From Mammaliicoccus sciuri (GTDB taxonomy: Bacteria; Bacillota; Bacilli; Staphylococcales; Staphylococcaceae), in NCBI RefSeq assembly GCF_002901825.1, contig NZ_PPQD01000017.1, positions 248,001 through 312,000 of the forward strand: a stretch of 64,000 nucleotides of DNA, given 5' to 3'. A program made the position numbers and the translations under genes. The notes beneath the pieces were generated by a model. The model did not search any database. It was not told the origin of the DNA and saw nothing but the letters and a program-made list of their open reading frames with translations. Shown one piece after another: positions 29,767 through 39,394 of this stretch. How positions within the stretch are numbered: the stretch's first letter is position 1; each line of letters opens with the position of its first letter.

Positions 29767-30105
29767 ATGCTCTTAGTTGCTAAAAATGTAAGTGTCAATC
29801 CAACAGAAAGGCTTTCATTTTTTGGTAAGTTATTTAGAGTAGATGAGAACCCAGAGCTTGGTATGTGGCTTTTATTATTAACGATTTTTGTATTAAGTGC
29901 GATTGTTTATAATTTAGGGTTTGCAAGAAAACTAAAGTTTTGGCAAAACATTATTATCTATATATTACTGTTTTTAGGTTGTTTATTATTAACATTTCTA
30001 GCGGTATTCTTGCCAGTAGGAGAAAGTTTAATAATTGCAGCAATTGTTTTAGGTCTATATCGTTACAGACTTCATAAAGAACGAAGTAGCGGTAAACAAC
30101 AATAA
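29767..30105 (+). CDS. ylaH: YlaH-like membrane protein
   Basis: 112 residues with three membrane helices (MWLLLLTIFVLSAIVYNLGF, IIIYILLFLGCLLLTFLAVF, and LIIAAIVLGLYRY). The N-terminal region, with ERLSFFGKLFRVDENPELG, and the final basic tail match the YlaH family, found downstream of typA in Bacilli. GAGGAGTG at the end of typA is its ribosome site. The function is unknown. Confidence 0.82.
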   Translation: MLLVAKNVSVNPTERLSFFGKLFRVDENPELGMWLLLLTIFVLSAIVYNLGFARKLKFWQNIIIYILLFLGCLLLTFLAVFLPVGESLIIAAIVLGLYRYRLHKERSSGKQQ

Positions 30106-30137
30106 AAAAGGCGGCTCATGAGAGCTGCCTTTTTTAT
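30104..30137 (+). terminator. Terminator between ylaH and ylaI
   Basis: AAAAAAGGCGGCTC pairs with GAGCTGCCTTTTTT around a short loop. The A and T runs suggest it works in both directions, for typA-ylaH and for the minus-strand ylaI. Confidence 0.85.
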
Positions 30138-30138
30138 T

Positions 30139-30288
30139 TTATTCTGATTTAGGTTTATCAAGTCTTGCTTTACAATCATCGCACATAAACGTACGGATTG
30201 GGTGATTTCTTAATCTTTTTGCTTCTTTAGATTTAGAATCTAAATTAACGACAGAATCACAAATAATGCATTTCACTTTCATAATCAT
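30139..30288 (-). CDS. ylaI: YlaI-type zinc-ribbon protein (DUF2197)
   Basis: A 49-residue protein. From ATG 30288 it reads MIMKVKCIICDSVVNLDSKS and later TFMCDDCKARLDK. Two CxxC knuckles spaced as in a zinc ribbon, with 25-30 residues between, identify the YlaI family. GAGG lies ten bases upstream; ATG 30282 is a second possible start. It is two bases downstream of the next minus-strand gene, so the two are in one operon. The function is unknown. Confidence 0.8.
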   Translation of the reverse strand: MIMKVKCIICDSVVNLDSKSKEAKRLRNHPIRTFMCDDCKARLDKPKSE

Positions 30289-30290
30289 GG

Positions 30291-30773
30291 TTAAACAACC
30301 TCTATGTCAGAAACATAACTGAATTTATTTTGGTAACCATTTTCTTGATCATAAGTAAAAGCGTCGATTTTACCATCTTTATATATCATTTTTCCTTCTT
30401 TAGAGAATTGGAAAAATAAATATGGCCATTGTTCAATTGGAATCTCAATTGAATCTTGATCATTTTTTAAGACTACTTTTGTAGCGCTTTCATTTGGTTC
30501 TGCATTTTTGATAAAAGGCATCGCATTTATGACATAAGTATCTTTTAAAAATGAACGTCTTTTATAAGTTGTTTCACTATTTAATGTTGGAGGATTTGTA
30601 GCCCCTTCAAGGATTGCACGGTTCCATGCAACATTATTTTCAAATTCAATTGGCTTTTCGCCATTAAAGATACCTTGCTCTAAATCTTCAATTTTTACTT
30701 TGCGATCATCAAAAATCCATGTTGTTGCATCTAACGTAATATTAAACTTCGTATTTCCTTTAATTTGTATCAA
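30291..30773 (-). CDS. Conserved staphylococcal protein, function unclear
   Basis: 160 residues if translation starts at TTG 30773 (MIQIKGNTKFNITLDATTWIF), which has AGGAG eight bases upstream; the longer frame begins with codons that overlap this site. Conserved-looking blocks are WIFDDRKVKIEDL, WNRAILEGATNPPTLNSE and PYLFFQFSKEGKMIY. Homologues in staphylococci are often labelled peptidyl-prolyl isomerase, but I see no such motif. It has no signal or membrane segment. It is the first gene of a two-gene unit with ylaI. Confidence 0.75.
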   Translation of the reverse strand: MIQIKGNTKFNITLDATTWIFDDRKVKIEDLEQGIFNGEKPIEFENNVAWNRAILEGATNPPTLNSETTYKRRSFLKDTYVINAMPFIKNAEPNESATKVVLKNDQDSIEIPIEQWPYLFFQFSKEGKMIYKDGKIDAFTYDQENGYQNKFSYVSDIEVV

Positions 30774-30914
30774 TTTTTTCACTCCTATCAATCTCACAAT
30801 TCAATTTTAACATATTTGTAATTAATAACCTTCTGTTTTCGCTTGCAATTTTCAGATTTGTAGGCTAAAATTTTATAAGTATAGAAACTTAAAAAGATTA
30901 AGGGGGAGTATGTC

Positions 30915-31190
30915 ATGCATTACGATTCAGAAATTTGTCAAAGGGCATATGACCAATTATATAACGATTCTGAAAAAATCCTTCAGTTAATAAAGGTACA
31001 AATGGACAACTTAACAATGCCACAATGTCCTTTATATGAGGAAGTTTTAGATACGCAAATGTTTGGTCTTCAAAAGGAAGTAGATTTTGCAGTACAAATT
31101 GGACTTGTTGATAGAGAAAAGGGTCAGACACTTATGGCAAGTTTAGAAAAGGAACTATCTAAATTGCATGATGCTTTCACAAATGCTTAA
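30915..31190 (+). CDS. ylaN: YlaN (UPF0358) family protein
   Basis: 91 residues, helical and acidic, matching YlaN along its length ([37 protein letters not shown]). In Bacillus subtilis and S. aureus YlaN interacts with Fur and affects iron homeostasis; in S. aureus it is needed under iron limitation. AAGGGGGAG precedes ATG. It lies just before ftsW, as in S. aureus. Confidence 0.9.
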   Translation: MHYDSEICQRAYDQLYNDSEKILQLIKVQMDNLTMPQCPLYEEVLDTQMFGLQKEVDFAVQIGLVDREKGQTLMASLEKELSKLHDAFTNA

Positions 31191-31256
31191 ATTATACAAA
31201 GTCTAGAGAGGAGAAATCTTTCTTTAGACTTATTTTTTTAGAATTGGAATGAGTCG

Positions 31257-32456
31257 ATGGAATATATTAAGAGGTTTTTCCAGTACATTAAGAATTACTC
31301 AAAATACATAGATTTTACATTGTTAATTACTTATATCATTTTATCATTCATTGGCTTAGTGATGGTATACAGTGCAAGTATGGTTGCTGCTACAAAAGGT
31401 ACTTTAACAGGTGGTATTCCAGTATCGGGAACTTACTTTTTTGTGAGGCAGCTACTATATTGTATAGTTGGATTTTTTATTGTATTTTTTATGTCGTATT
31501 TTATGCACATCAACATTTTAAAGAATAAAAGAGTACAACAAATTGTCATATTCACAATATTTGGTTTGCTCGTGTTAACGTTACTTGTTGGTACGACGAT
31601 TAATGGTGCAAAAAGTTGGATTAACTTAGGATTTATGAACTTACAAGCATCGGAAATATTGAAAGTTGCAATGATTTTATACTTATCTTTCATTATTGAT
31701 AAAAGGCGAAATCGACTTAAACAATTTAAACTTGCACTGATGATGCCTTTATTCTTAATCGGTACTTGTATTGGATTAGTCTTATTACAAAATGATACTG
31801 GTCAAGCGTTGATACTATGTATGATCGTATTATGTATATTTGCGTATTCAGGTATTGGTATTAAAGCCATTATAAAATGGTCTGGACCAATATTTGCAGG
31901 TGTTGTATTACTGATTATCTTTAGTATAGTGTTTAAAGGAGGCATTCTGTCACAACACCAAGCAGACCGATTTCATGTACTTGAAAATCCTTTCAACTAC
32001 GAAAGTGGTATTGGATATCACTTAGCTAATTCATTATTAGCAATCGGTAATGGTGGACTCTTTGGTAAAGGGTTAGGTAATGGTATTATGAAATTAGGTT
32101 ATTTACCTGAGCCGCATACAGACTTTATCTTTGCAGTTATTGCTGAAGAATTAGGCTTAGTTGGCGTGTTATTTATAATAGGATTACTTGGCTTCATTGT
32201 ATATAAAGGTTTCTTATATGCAGCACTTACGGATTCATATTTCTTTAAATTAGTGTGTGTCGGTATTTCAAGCTATATTGGTATTCAAACTTTTGTCAAT
32301 TTAGCTGGTATTTCAGGAACAATTCCTTTAACAGGTGTTCCATTGCCGTTTATGACATTTGGAGGATCTTCTATGTTAAGCTTAAGTATCGCGACAGGTA
32401 TACTATTATTAACGGCTAAACAAATAAGAATTGAGAGTCGTCAAAGCACGAGGTAA
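31257..32456 (+). CDS. ftsW: Peptidoglycan polymerase FtsW (SEDS family)
   Basis: A septal peptidoglycan glycosyltransferase working with a class B penicillin-binding protein. The 399 residues span ten membrane helices. SEDS landmarks are GLVMVYSAS near residue 35, GAKSWINLGFMNLQASEILKV, LLQNDTGQALIL, LGNGIMKLGYLPEPHTDFIFAVIAEELGL near residue 280, and the final GVPLPFMTFGGSSMLSL. The position between ylaN and pyc is that of ftsW in S. aureus; RodA is less likely. Confidence 0.92.
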   Translation: MEYIKRFFQYIKNYSKYIDFTLLITYIILSFIGLVMVYSASMVAATKGTLTGGIPVSGTYFFVRQLLYCIVGFFIVFFMSYFMHINILKNKRVQQIVIFTIFGLLVLTLLVGTTINGAKSWINLGFMNLQASEILKVAMILYLSFIIDKRRNRLKQFKLALMMPLFLIGTCIGLVLLQNDTGQALILCMIVLCIFAYSGIGIKAIIKWSGPIFAGVVLLIIFSIVFKGGILSQHQADRFHVLENPFNYESGIGYHLANSLLAIGNGGLFGKGLGNGIMKLGYLPEPHTDFIFAVIAEELGLVGVLFIIGLLGFIVYKGFLYAALTDSYFFKLVCVGISSYIGIQTFVNLAGISGTIPLTGVPLPFMTFGGSSMLSLSIATGILLLTAKQIRIESRQSTR

Positions 32457-32497
32457 ATGCATATTTAATCAATCAAATTAATAAATTATATAAAAAC

Positions 32498-32534
32498 TGC
32501 GGATTATAGTAGAATATAATCCGCAATTTTTATA
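32498..32534 (+). terminator. ftsW terminator
   Basis: TGCGGATTATA pairs with TATAATCCGCA, followed by a TTTTTAT tail. Confidence 0.88.
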
Positions 32535-32592
32535 TAATGGACTAATATATTGTTTTTAGAAAATTCAAATACATTGAGGGGAGCCTCCAAAT

Positions 32593-35500
32593 ATGAGCAA
32601 AATAAACAAATTATTAGTAGCCAACCGAGGCGAAATTGCAATCAGAATTTTTAGAGCAGCTACAGAGTTAGATATTGAAACGGTAGCAATTTATTCTAAT
32701 GAAGACTTAGGCGCATTGCATAGATATAAAGCAGATGAGTCTTATTTAGTAGATGAAAACCTTGGACCAACTGAAAGTTATTTAAATATAGAAGCAATTA
32801 TAAAAGTTGCAAAAAAAGCAGGCGTCGATGCGATTCATCCGGGCTATGGCTTTTTAAGTGAAAATGAAACATTCGCTAAGAGATGTGCTGAAGAAGGCAT
32901 TAAATTTATCGGACCAGAACTTAAACATTTAGACATGTTTGGGGATAAGGTAAAAGCAAGAGCGACAGCTATAGCTGCAGATGTTCCAGTTATTCCAGGA
33001 ACTGATGGCGCGGTTGAATCATTTGAGGAAGTAGAAGCATTTACTAAAGAACACGGTTTCCCAGTTATCATCAAAGCTATTTCTGGTGGTGGTGGTAAAG
33101 GTATGCGTATTGTAAATAATGCGAGTGAATTAGAAGATGCATATCAAAGAGCTAAATCAGAAGCGGGAAAATCTTTTGGTAATAGTGAAGTTTATGTCGA
33201 AAAATACATAGATCAACCAAAACATATTGAAGTTCAAATCATAGGTGATGAGCATGGAAACTTAGTTCATTTATATGAAAGAGATTGCTCAGTACAACGT
33301 AGACATCAAAAAGTTGTAGAAGTTGCACCATCTGTTTCATTAGGTGATGAATTAAGACATCGTATTTGTAATGTTGCATTAGACTTAATGAAGAAAATTG
33401 GATATGTCAATGCAGGTACGGTTGAGTTCTTAGTATCTGGTGACGAATTCTACTTTATTGAAGTTAATCCACGTGTACAAGTTGAACATACAATTACTGA
33501 AATGGTAACAGGTATCGATATTGTTAAGACACAAATTTTAGTTGCAGAAGGTGAATCATTATTTGGTAACAAAATTGAAATGCCTCAACAAGAAGATATT
33601 ACTACTTTAGGTTTTGCAATTCAAAGTCGTATCACAACTGAAGATCCTTTAAATGACTTCATGCCAGATACAGGTAAAATTATTGCTTACCGTTCAAGTG
33701 GTGGCTTTGGTGTAAGACTGGATGCTGGTGATGGATTCGAAGGTGCAGAAATTTCACCTTATTACGATTCATTATTAGTGAAAGTTTCAACACATGCTAT
33801 GTCATTAAGACAAGCGACTGAAAAAATGCTACGTTCGCTTAAAGAAATGAGAATAAGAGGTATTAAAACTAATATTCCATTCTTGTATAATGTGGTAAAT
33901 CACGAGAAGTTCGCAAAGGGTACATATACAACTAAATTTTTAGAGAACAACCCAGAGCTTTTTGATATTACACCGACTAGAGATAGAGGTACAAAGACGT
34001 TACAATATATCGGGAATATTTCGGTAAATGGATTCCCTGGTGTTGAAAAACGAGAAAAACCACACTTTGAAAAGTTCAAATTAGAAGAAGTATCTAATGA
34101 AGAAATTGCATCATTATCAGGTACGAAACAAATTCTAGAACAACATGGACCTGAAGGCGTAAGTAAATGGTTAAAAGAACAAGAAGAAGTACTATTGACG
34201 GATACGACGTTTAGAGATGCACATCAATCATTATTAGCTACTCGTATGAGAACATACGACATGTTACAAATCGCACCTGAAACAGCTAAATATTTAAATG
34301 ACGCATTTTCTTTAGAAATGTGGGGTGGTGCAACATTTGATGTGGCATATAACTTCTTAAAAGAAAATCCATGGGAACGTTTAACACGCTTACGTAAAAA
34401 AATTCCAAATGTGTTATTCCAAATGTTATTAAGAGCATCAAATGCAGTTGGATATAAAAACTATCCTGATAATGTGATTGAAAAATTTGTTAAAGAAAGT
34501 GCTGAAGCTGGAATCGATGTGTTTAGAATATTCGATTCATTAAACTGGTTAGATCAAATGAAAGTCGCAAATGAAGCGGTACAAAAATCAGGTAAAATCT
34601 CTGAAGGTGCAATTTGCTATACAGGCGATATCTTAAATCCTGAAAGATCTAACGTATATACTTTAGAGTATTACATTAATCTAGCTAAAGAATTACAACG
34701 TGAAGGTGTACATATTCTTGGCATTAAAGATATGGCTGGTTTGTTAAAACCTAAAGCAGCTTATGAATTAATTAGTGAATTGAAGACACAAATTGATATT
34801 CCAATCCATTTACATACTCATGATACGAGTGGTAACGGATTACTTGTTTATCAAAGTGCGATTAGAGCAGGTGTCGATGTGATTGATACTGCAGTAGCAA
34901 GTATGAGTGGTACAACATCACAACCTTCAGCTAACTCTTTATACTATGCATTAAGTGGAAATGAAAGAGATGTTAGAACAAATATTGATGGTCTTGAAAG
35001 ATTATCTCAATATTGGGATACAGTTAGAAACTATTATTCTGATTTTGAAAGTGATATTCGTTCTCCACATACTGAAATTTACCAACATGAGATGCCAGGT
35101 GGACAGTATTCTAACTTAGGCCAACAAGCTAAAAGTTTAGGATTAGGTGGAAGGTTTAATGAAGTTAAAGACATGTATAAACGTGTTAACTTATTATTTG
35201 GTGATATCGTAAAAGTTACACCTTCTTCTAAAGTAGTTGGGGATATGGCATTATACATGGTTCAAAATGATTTAGATGAAGAAAGTGTCATTAAACGTGG
35301 ACGTTCACTAGATTTCCCTGAATCAGTTGTCTCATTCTTTAAAGGCGAAATTGGCCAACCAGTAAATGGCTTTAATAAAGAATTACAAAAAGTCATCTTA
35401 AAAGGGCAACAACCAATTGAAAAACGACCAGGAGAATTATTAGAGCCTGTTGATTTTGATGCATTGCGTGAAGAACTACAAGCTAAACAACAAGAGGAAG

Positions 35501-36039
35501 TAACGGAACAAGACTTAATCAGTTATGCCATTTATCCTAAAGTTTACGAACAATATATTAAGACATATGAAAGTTTCGGAAACTTATCATTGTTAGATAC
35601 ACCTACATTCTTATTCGGTATGAAGAAGAATGAAACGGTTGAAATAACAATTGATAAAGGTAAGATCTTAATCGTTAAATTACTTTCTATCGGTCATGTA
35701 TACGAAGATGGTCATCGTTGGGTTTACTATGAGCTGAATGGTCAGCCTAGAAAAGTATACGTTAAAGATGAGCATGTTAAAGTATCTGAGGCAGTATTAC
35801 AAAAAGCAGACTTAAGTAATGAATCTCATATTGGTGCTCAAATGCCTGGTACAATTTCAGAAGTGAAAGTGAAACAAGGTGATGAAGTGAAACAAGGTGA
35901 TGCACTTATCATTACTGAAGCAATGAAAATGGAAACAACAATACAAGCACCATTTGATGGAACGGTAAGCAATATTTACGTTTCAGCTGGTGACAGTATT
36001 CAAACACAAGATTTAATTATTACAATCGATAAAGCATAA
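32593..36039 (+). CDS. pyc: Pyruvate carboxylase
   Basis: Converts pyruvate to oxaloacetate to refill the TCA cycle. The 1148 residues hold, in order, the biotin carboxylase domain (1-450; SGGGGKGMRIV near 160, EVNPRVQVEHTITE near 295), the carboxyltransferase domain (about 530-800; TTFRDAHQSLLATRMRT, then the metal-binding HLHTHDTSGNG), the allosteric linker, and the biotin carrier at the C-terminus with biotinyl Lys in EAMKMETT near residue 1112. AGGGGAG lies upstream of ATG. A bidirectional terminator follows. Confidence 0.97.
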   Translation: MSKINKLLVANRGEIAIRIFRAATELDIETVAIYSNEDLGALHRYKADESYLVDENLGPTESYLNIEAIIKVAKKAGVDAIHPGYGFLSENETFAKRCAEEGIKFIGPELKHLDMFGDKVKARATAIAADVPVIPGTDGAVESFEEVEAFTKEHGFPVIIKAISGGGGKGMRIVNNASELEDAYQRAKSEAGKSFGNSEVYVEKYIDQPKHIEVQIIGDEHGNLVHLYERDCSVQRRHQKVVEVAPSVSLGDELRHRICNVALDLMKKIGYVNAGTVEFLVSGDEFYFIEVNPRVQVEHTITEMVTGIDIVKTQILVAEGESLFGNKIEMPQQEDITTLGFAIQSRITTEDPLNDFMPDTGKIIAYRSSGGFGVRLDAGDGFEGAEISPYYDSLLVKVSTHAMSLRQATEKMLRSLKEMRIRGIKTNIPFLYNVVNHEKFAKGTYTTKFLENNPELFDITPTRDRGTKTLQYIGNISVNGFPGVEKREKPHFEKFKLEEVSNEEIASLSGTKQILEQHGPEGVSKWLKEQEEVLLTDTTFRDAHQSLLATRMRTYDMLQIAPETAKYLNDAFSLEMWGGATFDVAYNFLKENPWERLTRLRKKIPNVLFQMLLRASNAVGYKNYPDNVIEKFVKESAEAGIDVFRIFDSLNWLDQMKVANEAVQKSGKISEGAICYTGDILNPERSNVYTLEYYINLAKELQREGVHILGIKDMAGLLKPKAAYELISELKTQIDIPIHLHTHDTSGNGLLVYQSAIRAGVDVIDTAVASMSGTTSQPSANSLYYALSGNERDVRTNIDGLERLSQYWDTVRNYYSDFESDIRSPHTEIYQHEMPGGQYSNLGQQAKSLGLGGRFNEVKDMYKRVNLLFGDIVKVTPSSKVVGDMALYMVQNDLDEESVIKRGRSLDFPESVVSFFKGEIGQPVNGFNKELQKVILKGQQPIEKRPGELLEPVDFDALREELQAKQQEEVTEQDLISYAIYPKVYEQYIKTYESFGNLSLLDTPTFLFGMKKNETVEITIDKGKILIVKLLSIGHVYEDGHRWVYYELNGQPRKVYVKDEHVKVSEAVLQKADLSNESHIGAQMPGTISEVKVKQGDEVKQGDALIITEAMKMETTIQAPFDGTVSNIYVSAGDSIQTQDLIITIDKA

Positions 36040-36046
36040 TAAAATA

Positions 36047-36085
36047 AAAGCCGCTGAAATCATCAAATGATTCCAGCGGCTTTTT
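36047..36085 (+). terminator. Bidirectional terminator, pyc / ctaA
   Basis: AAAGCCGCTGAAATCAT pairs with ATGATTCCAGCGGCTTT around a short loop. There are T runs on both strands. Confidence 0.92.
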
Positions 36086-36090
36086 GAATG

Positions 36091-37011
36091 TTAACTTCGA
36101 TGTTTAGAACGTGATATTAGCATGATGAAGTAACATAACAATCCAAATAACATTGTTATAAATAATGCATGGAAGAGTGCGATAAATAAGTTAACACGTG
36201 TAATAACTGATAAAGCACCTGTCGTTACTTGTAAACAAACAAGTATAAAAGCTAATGTCCAACCGTATTTAATTACACGGTATTGTGTATAATTTTTGAA
36301 TGCATGAATGAAAATATATAATATCCAAATAAATATAATGAATGCTAAAGTTCTATGAGACATTTGAACCCATTCATAAAAGTTTTGAGGTAATCCGACT
36401 TCACCGTTTCTACATAATGGCCAACTTAAACATGCTAAACTTGCATCTGCATGTCTTACAAGTGCGCCTGAATAAATCACAAAATATATAAATAATGTAA
36501 CAGCATAAGTGTGGAACTTTAAGTGTTTATCTATTATTAAGCTTGTAGCTTCGAATTTTTGATCAACTTCATAAATAATTAATGTTAATAATAAAACTGA
36601 TGCGAAGCTAATGAGTGATATTCCGAAATGTAGAGATAAAATAAAACTATTTTGTTGCCAAATTACAGCTGCTGCACCAATTAAAGCTTGAGCAAAGATA
36701 AATGCAATGCTTGTAATACAAAGTGGTTTAACTTCTCTAATATGTCCAAGTTTGACCCAACTTATATAAGTAAGTAGGCAAACAAGAATAAGTGCTAATC
36801 CAGATACGCCTCTATGGGCTAATTCTATAATCGTTTCTACTGGCCAATCTGCAGGTATAACAGAGCCATGACATAATGGCCAAGAGTTTCCACAACCATC
36901 AGCAGACCCAGTCTTAGTAACTAAAGCGCCACCTAATTGGACAAAGAGCATCACAATTGTCGCTATAGTTGATAGCCATTTTAAAAATTTATCACTAAAC
37001 AATTCGAACAC
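36091..37011 (-). CDS. ctaA: Haem A synthase
   Basis: Oxidises the C8 methyl of haem O to the formyl of haem A, the cofactor of aa3/caa3 oxidases. The 306 residues have eight membrane helices in two related halves. Each half has a Cys-containing loop ([10 protein letters not shown] near residue 40; [11 protein letters not shown] near residue 195) and conserved histidines ([17 protein letters not shown]) that bind haem. It is divergent from ctaB across a 327-base region, the standard ctaA/ctaB arrangement. Confidence 0.95.
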   Translation of the reverse strand: MFELFSDKFLKWLSTIATIVMLFVQLGGALVTKTGSADGCGNSWPLCHGSVIPADWPVETIIELAHRGVSGLALILVCLLTYISWVKLGHIREVKPLCITSIAFIFAQALIGAAAVIWQQNSFILSLHFGISLISFASVLLLTLIIYEVDQKFEATSLIIDKHLKFHTYAVTLFIYFVIYSGALVRHADASLACLSWPLCRNGEVGLPQNFYEWVQMSHRTLAFIIFIWILYIFIHAFKNYTQYRVIKYGWTLAFILVCLQVTTGALSVITRVNLFIALFHALFITMLFGLLCYFIMLISRSKHRS

Positions 37012-37338
37012 CTCAAGTAAAATTAAAATTGATATTTATAGTACTATAAAATGAGTTTTATTCTAAAATAAACCTTATTTATATGTCAAAATATGATAGA
37101 ATTTAAGAGAACAACGTATTAACAATTATTCTTACTTTAATACGATTCTAATTTAAACACTAATATCTATAGTATAACAATGAATGTGCATTGTAAATGT
37201 TACACAATAATGACTTTTTATGCGAACAAACGATAAGTAATAAAATGTCAAAATTTTGTTTCAAAAATGTATAGATTATGTGACAATTTTCATATATCAT
37301 TGAGTTATATGTGAAAGATAATGGAAGGAGGGACAAAA
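37012..37338. promoter_or_regulatory. ctaA-ctaB divergent regulatory region
   Basis: This AT-rich 327-base stretch must carry both promoters. TGTAAATGTTACA (37192-37204) is a perfect palindrome within TTGTAAATGTTACACAA. Its first 12 bases also occur upstream of cydA at 6248. It is a candidate for a respiratory regulator such as SrrA or Rex. No confident -35/-10 pair could be picked and no small ORF was seen. Confidence 0.45.
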
Positions 37339-38265
37339 TTGCAACAAAATCAATATAGTGTGACTTCTGAGAAAGAAATTGAAACTGGACGTCTCACTTT
37401 GTATGAAATTAAAGCCATCATTAAAATGGGTCTTGTTCAAGGAAATCTGATCCCAACATTTGCGGGTGCGTGGCTTGCAATAGTATTTGGTGGATTTAAC
37501 TTCTTCCACAGTTTACCGGTTGTTCTATTAATGATGGTAGGATCAACCCTTATTATGGGCGGAGCATGTGCTATAAACAATTATTACGACCAAGATATCG
37601 ATTCTATCATGCCTTCTAAACAAAAGAGACCTACAGTAAATGGACGTATTAGTAATCGCCACTTAATTCAATTAAGTTTCGGATTAATGGTTGTGGGTGA
37701 AATTTTATTATTCATGATAAATATTCCAACTGGCATAATTGGATTACTTGGTATATTTGGATATGTTGTACTTTACTCAATATGGTCAAAAAGACATACT
37801 GTTTGGAATACAGTTGTAGGAAGTTTTCCAGGTGCAATACCGCCGTTAATTGGTTGGGCGAGTATTGATCCATCATTAAGCCCATTAGCATGGACACTAT
37901 TCTTAGTGTTATTTGCATGGCAACCTGCTCATTTTTATGCTTTAGCTTATCGTCGTAAAGATGAATATACCTTAGCTAATATACCAATGTTACCGTCAGT
38001 CAAAAGCTTTAATAGAACGCGTTTAAGTATGTTGTTTTGGGTAGTTCTTTTATTACCGATACCGTTCTTAATGACACAACTTGGTACAGTGTTCGTTGTT
38101 ATTGCAACACTGCTCAATTTAGCATGGATGTTATTAGCTTTATATGGATTTAAAAAAGAAATAAACAAATCAAAATGGGCTACGAGTATGTTTGTTTTTT
38201 CTTTAAATTATCTTGTTATTTTCTTTGTCATGACAGTTATCGTAACTGTTATACAATTAATATAA
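37339..38265 (+). CDS. ctaB: Protohaem IX farnesyltransferase (haem O synthase)
   Basis: Attaches a farnesyl group to haem B to make haem O, the precursor of haem A. The first substrate motif is [19 protein letters not shown] near residue 85; the second lies around [19 protein letters not shown] near residue 210. About eight or nine membrane helices. TTG 37339 is chosen because AGGAGGG lies six bases upstream; an ATG at 37321 would overlap that site. It starts the plus-strand cta operon. Confidence 0.95.
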   Translation: MQQNQYSVTSEKEIETGRLTLYEIKAIIKMGLVQGNLIPTFAGAWLAIVFGGFNFFHSLPVVLLMMVGSTLIMGGACAINNYYDQDIDSIMPSKQKRPTVNGRISNRHLIQLSFGLMVVGEILLFMINIPTGIIGLLGIFGYVVLYSIWSKRHTVWNTVVGSFPGAIPPLIGWASIDPSLSPLAWTLFLVLFAWQPAHFYALAYRRKDEYTLANIPMLPSVKSFNRTRLSMLFWVVLLLPIPFLMTQLGTVFVVIATLLNLAWMLLALYGFKKEINKSKWATSMFVFSLNYLVIFFVMTVIVTVIQLI

Positions 38266-38303
38266 TTAATTATGAATGAATGCATGAAAGAGGGGTTAAA
38301 CGA

Positions 38304-39371
38304 ATGAAGACACGTTTAAAAAACACGAAAATGTTCGGTTTGCTTGCTACTTTGCTGTTTGTATTAGCAGGTTGTGGACAAAAACATTTATCAGTTCTTC
38401 ACCCAGCTGGTGAAGTTGCTGATAAACAATTCTTTTTACTAATGCTTTCAATAGGCATTATGTTGCTAGTTATTGTTGTAGTTGTTGTTATATTCTTATT
38501 TGCAATGATTAAATTCCGTCGTAAAAAGTTAGGTGAAGATTATGTACCTAAAGACGTTGAAGGAAATCATAAATTAGAATTGGTTTGGACAATCATCCCA
38601 ATTATTTTACTTATTATTCTAGCAATTCCTACTGTTATGCTTACGTTCTCACTTGGAGATACTAAAGCAATCGATAAAGTAGATGAAAAAGGTAAAAGTA
38701 AAGAACTTGTTATTGATGTAACTGCTAACCTTTATTGGTGGGAGTTTAGTTATCCAAATGAAAAAATTGTTACCAGCCAAGAACTGGTTGTACCAACAGA
38801 TAAAAAAGTTTACTTCAGATTACATTCAGCTGATGTTAAACACTCATTCTGGGTACCAGCAGTTGGAGGGAAATTGGATACAAACGTAGAAGGTATTAAT
38901 AAATTCTACTTAAAATTCGATGATAAAAGAGCTAAAGAAGTCAAAAATCTATTCTATGGTAAGTGTGCTGAGTTATGTGGACCATCACATGCTTTAATGG
39001 ACTTTAAAGTGAAAGCCCTACCACAAGATGATTTTGATAAATGGGTTAAAGATATGAAAGATGTTAAAAAACCTGTAGCCGCTACTTCTAGTCAAGCTAA
39101 AGAGGGCGAAAAGGTATTTAACAAATCATGTGCAGGATGTCACGCTGTTACACCAACTGGAGATGGAGCTAAAGGTCCTAACTTAACAAACTTTGGTGAT
39201 CGTGATTTAATTGCAGGTTACTTAAAACATGATGAAGAAAATCTTAAAAAATGGATTAAAGACCCAGAAAGCGTTAAACCTGGTAATAAGATGACTGGTC
39301 AATATAAAGTTTCTGATGAAGACATTGACGCTTTATCTGCCTACTTAATGGAAAGAAAAGTTGATAAGTAA
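38304..39371 (+). CDS. ctaC: caa3 oxidase subunit II with fused cytochrome c
   Basis: Subunit II of a caa3-type oxidase, 355 residues from ATG 38304 (AGAGGGG upstream). It has a lipoprotein signal peptide with lipobox LAGC (Cys near residue 24), two membrane helices (to about 110), and a CuA domain with HSFWVPAVGGK and KCAELCGPSHALM, which has both Cys, the His and the Met ligand. A cytochrome c domain follows from about residue 265, with haem motif CAGCH and an axial Met in PGNKMTGQY. This fusion defines a cytochrome c oxidase rather than a quinol oxidase. S. aureus lacks this gene. Confidence 0.95.
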   Translation: MKTRLKNTKMFGLLATLLFVLAGCGQKHLSVLHPAGEVADKQFFLLMLSIGIMLLVIVVVVVIFLFAMIKFRRKKLGEDYVPKDVEGNHKLELVWTIIPIILLIILAIPTVMLTFSLGDTKAIDKVDEKGKSKELVIDVTANLYWWEFSYPNEKIVTSQELVVPTDKKVYFRLHSADVKHSFWVPAVGGKLDTNVEGINKFYLKFDDKRAKEVKNLFYGKCAELCGPSHALMDFKVKALPQDDFDKWVKDMKDVKKPVAATSSQAKEGEKVFNKSCAGCHAVTPTGDGAKGPNLTNFGDRDLIAGYLKHDEENLKKWIKDPESVKPGNKMTGQYKVSDEDIDALSAYLMERKVDK

Positions 39372-39394
39372 GAATTGAAAGGGAGGTTACTCTA

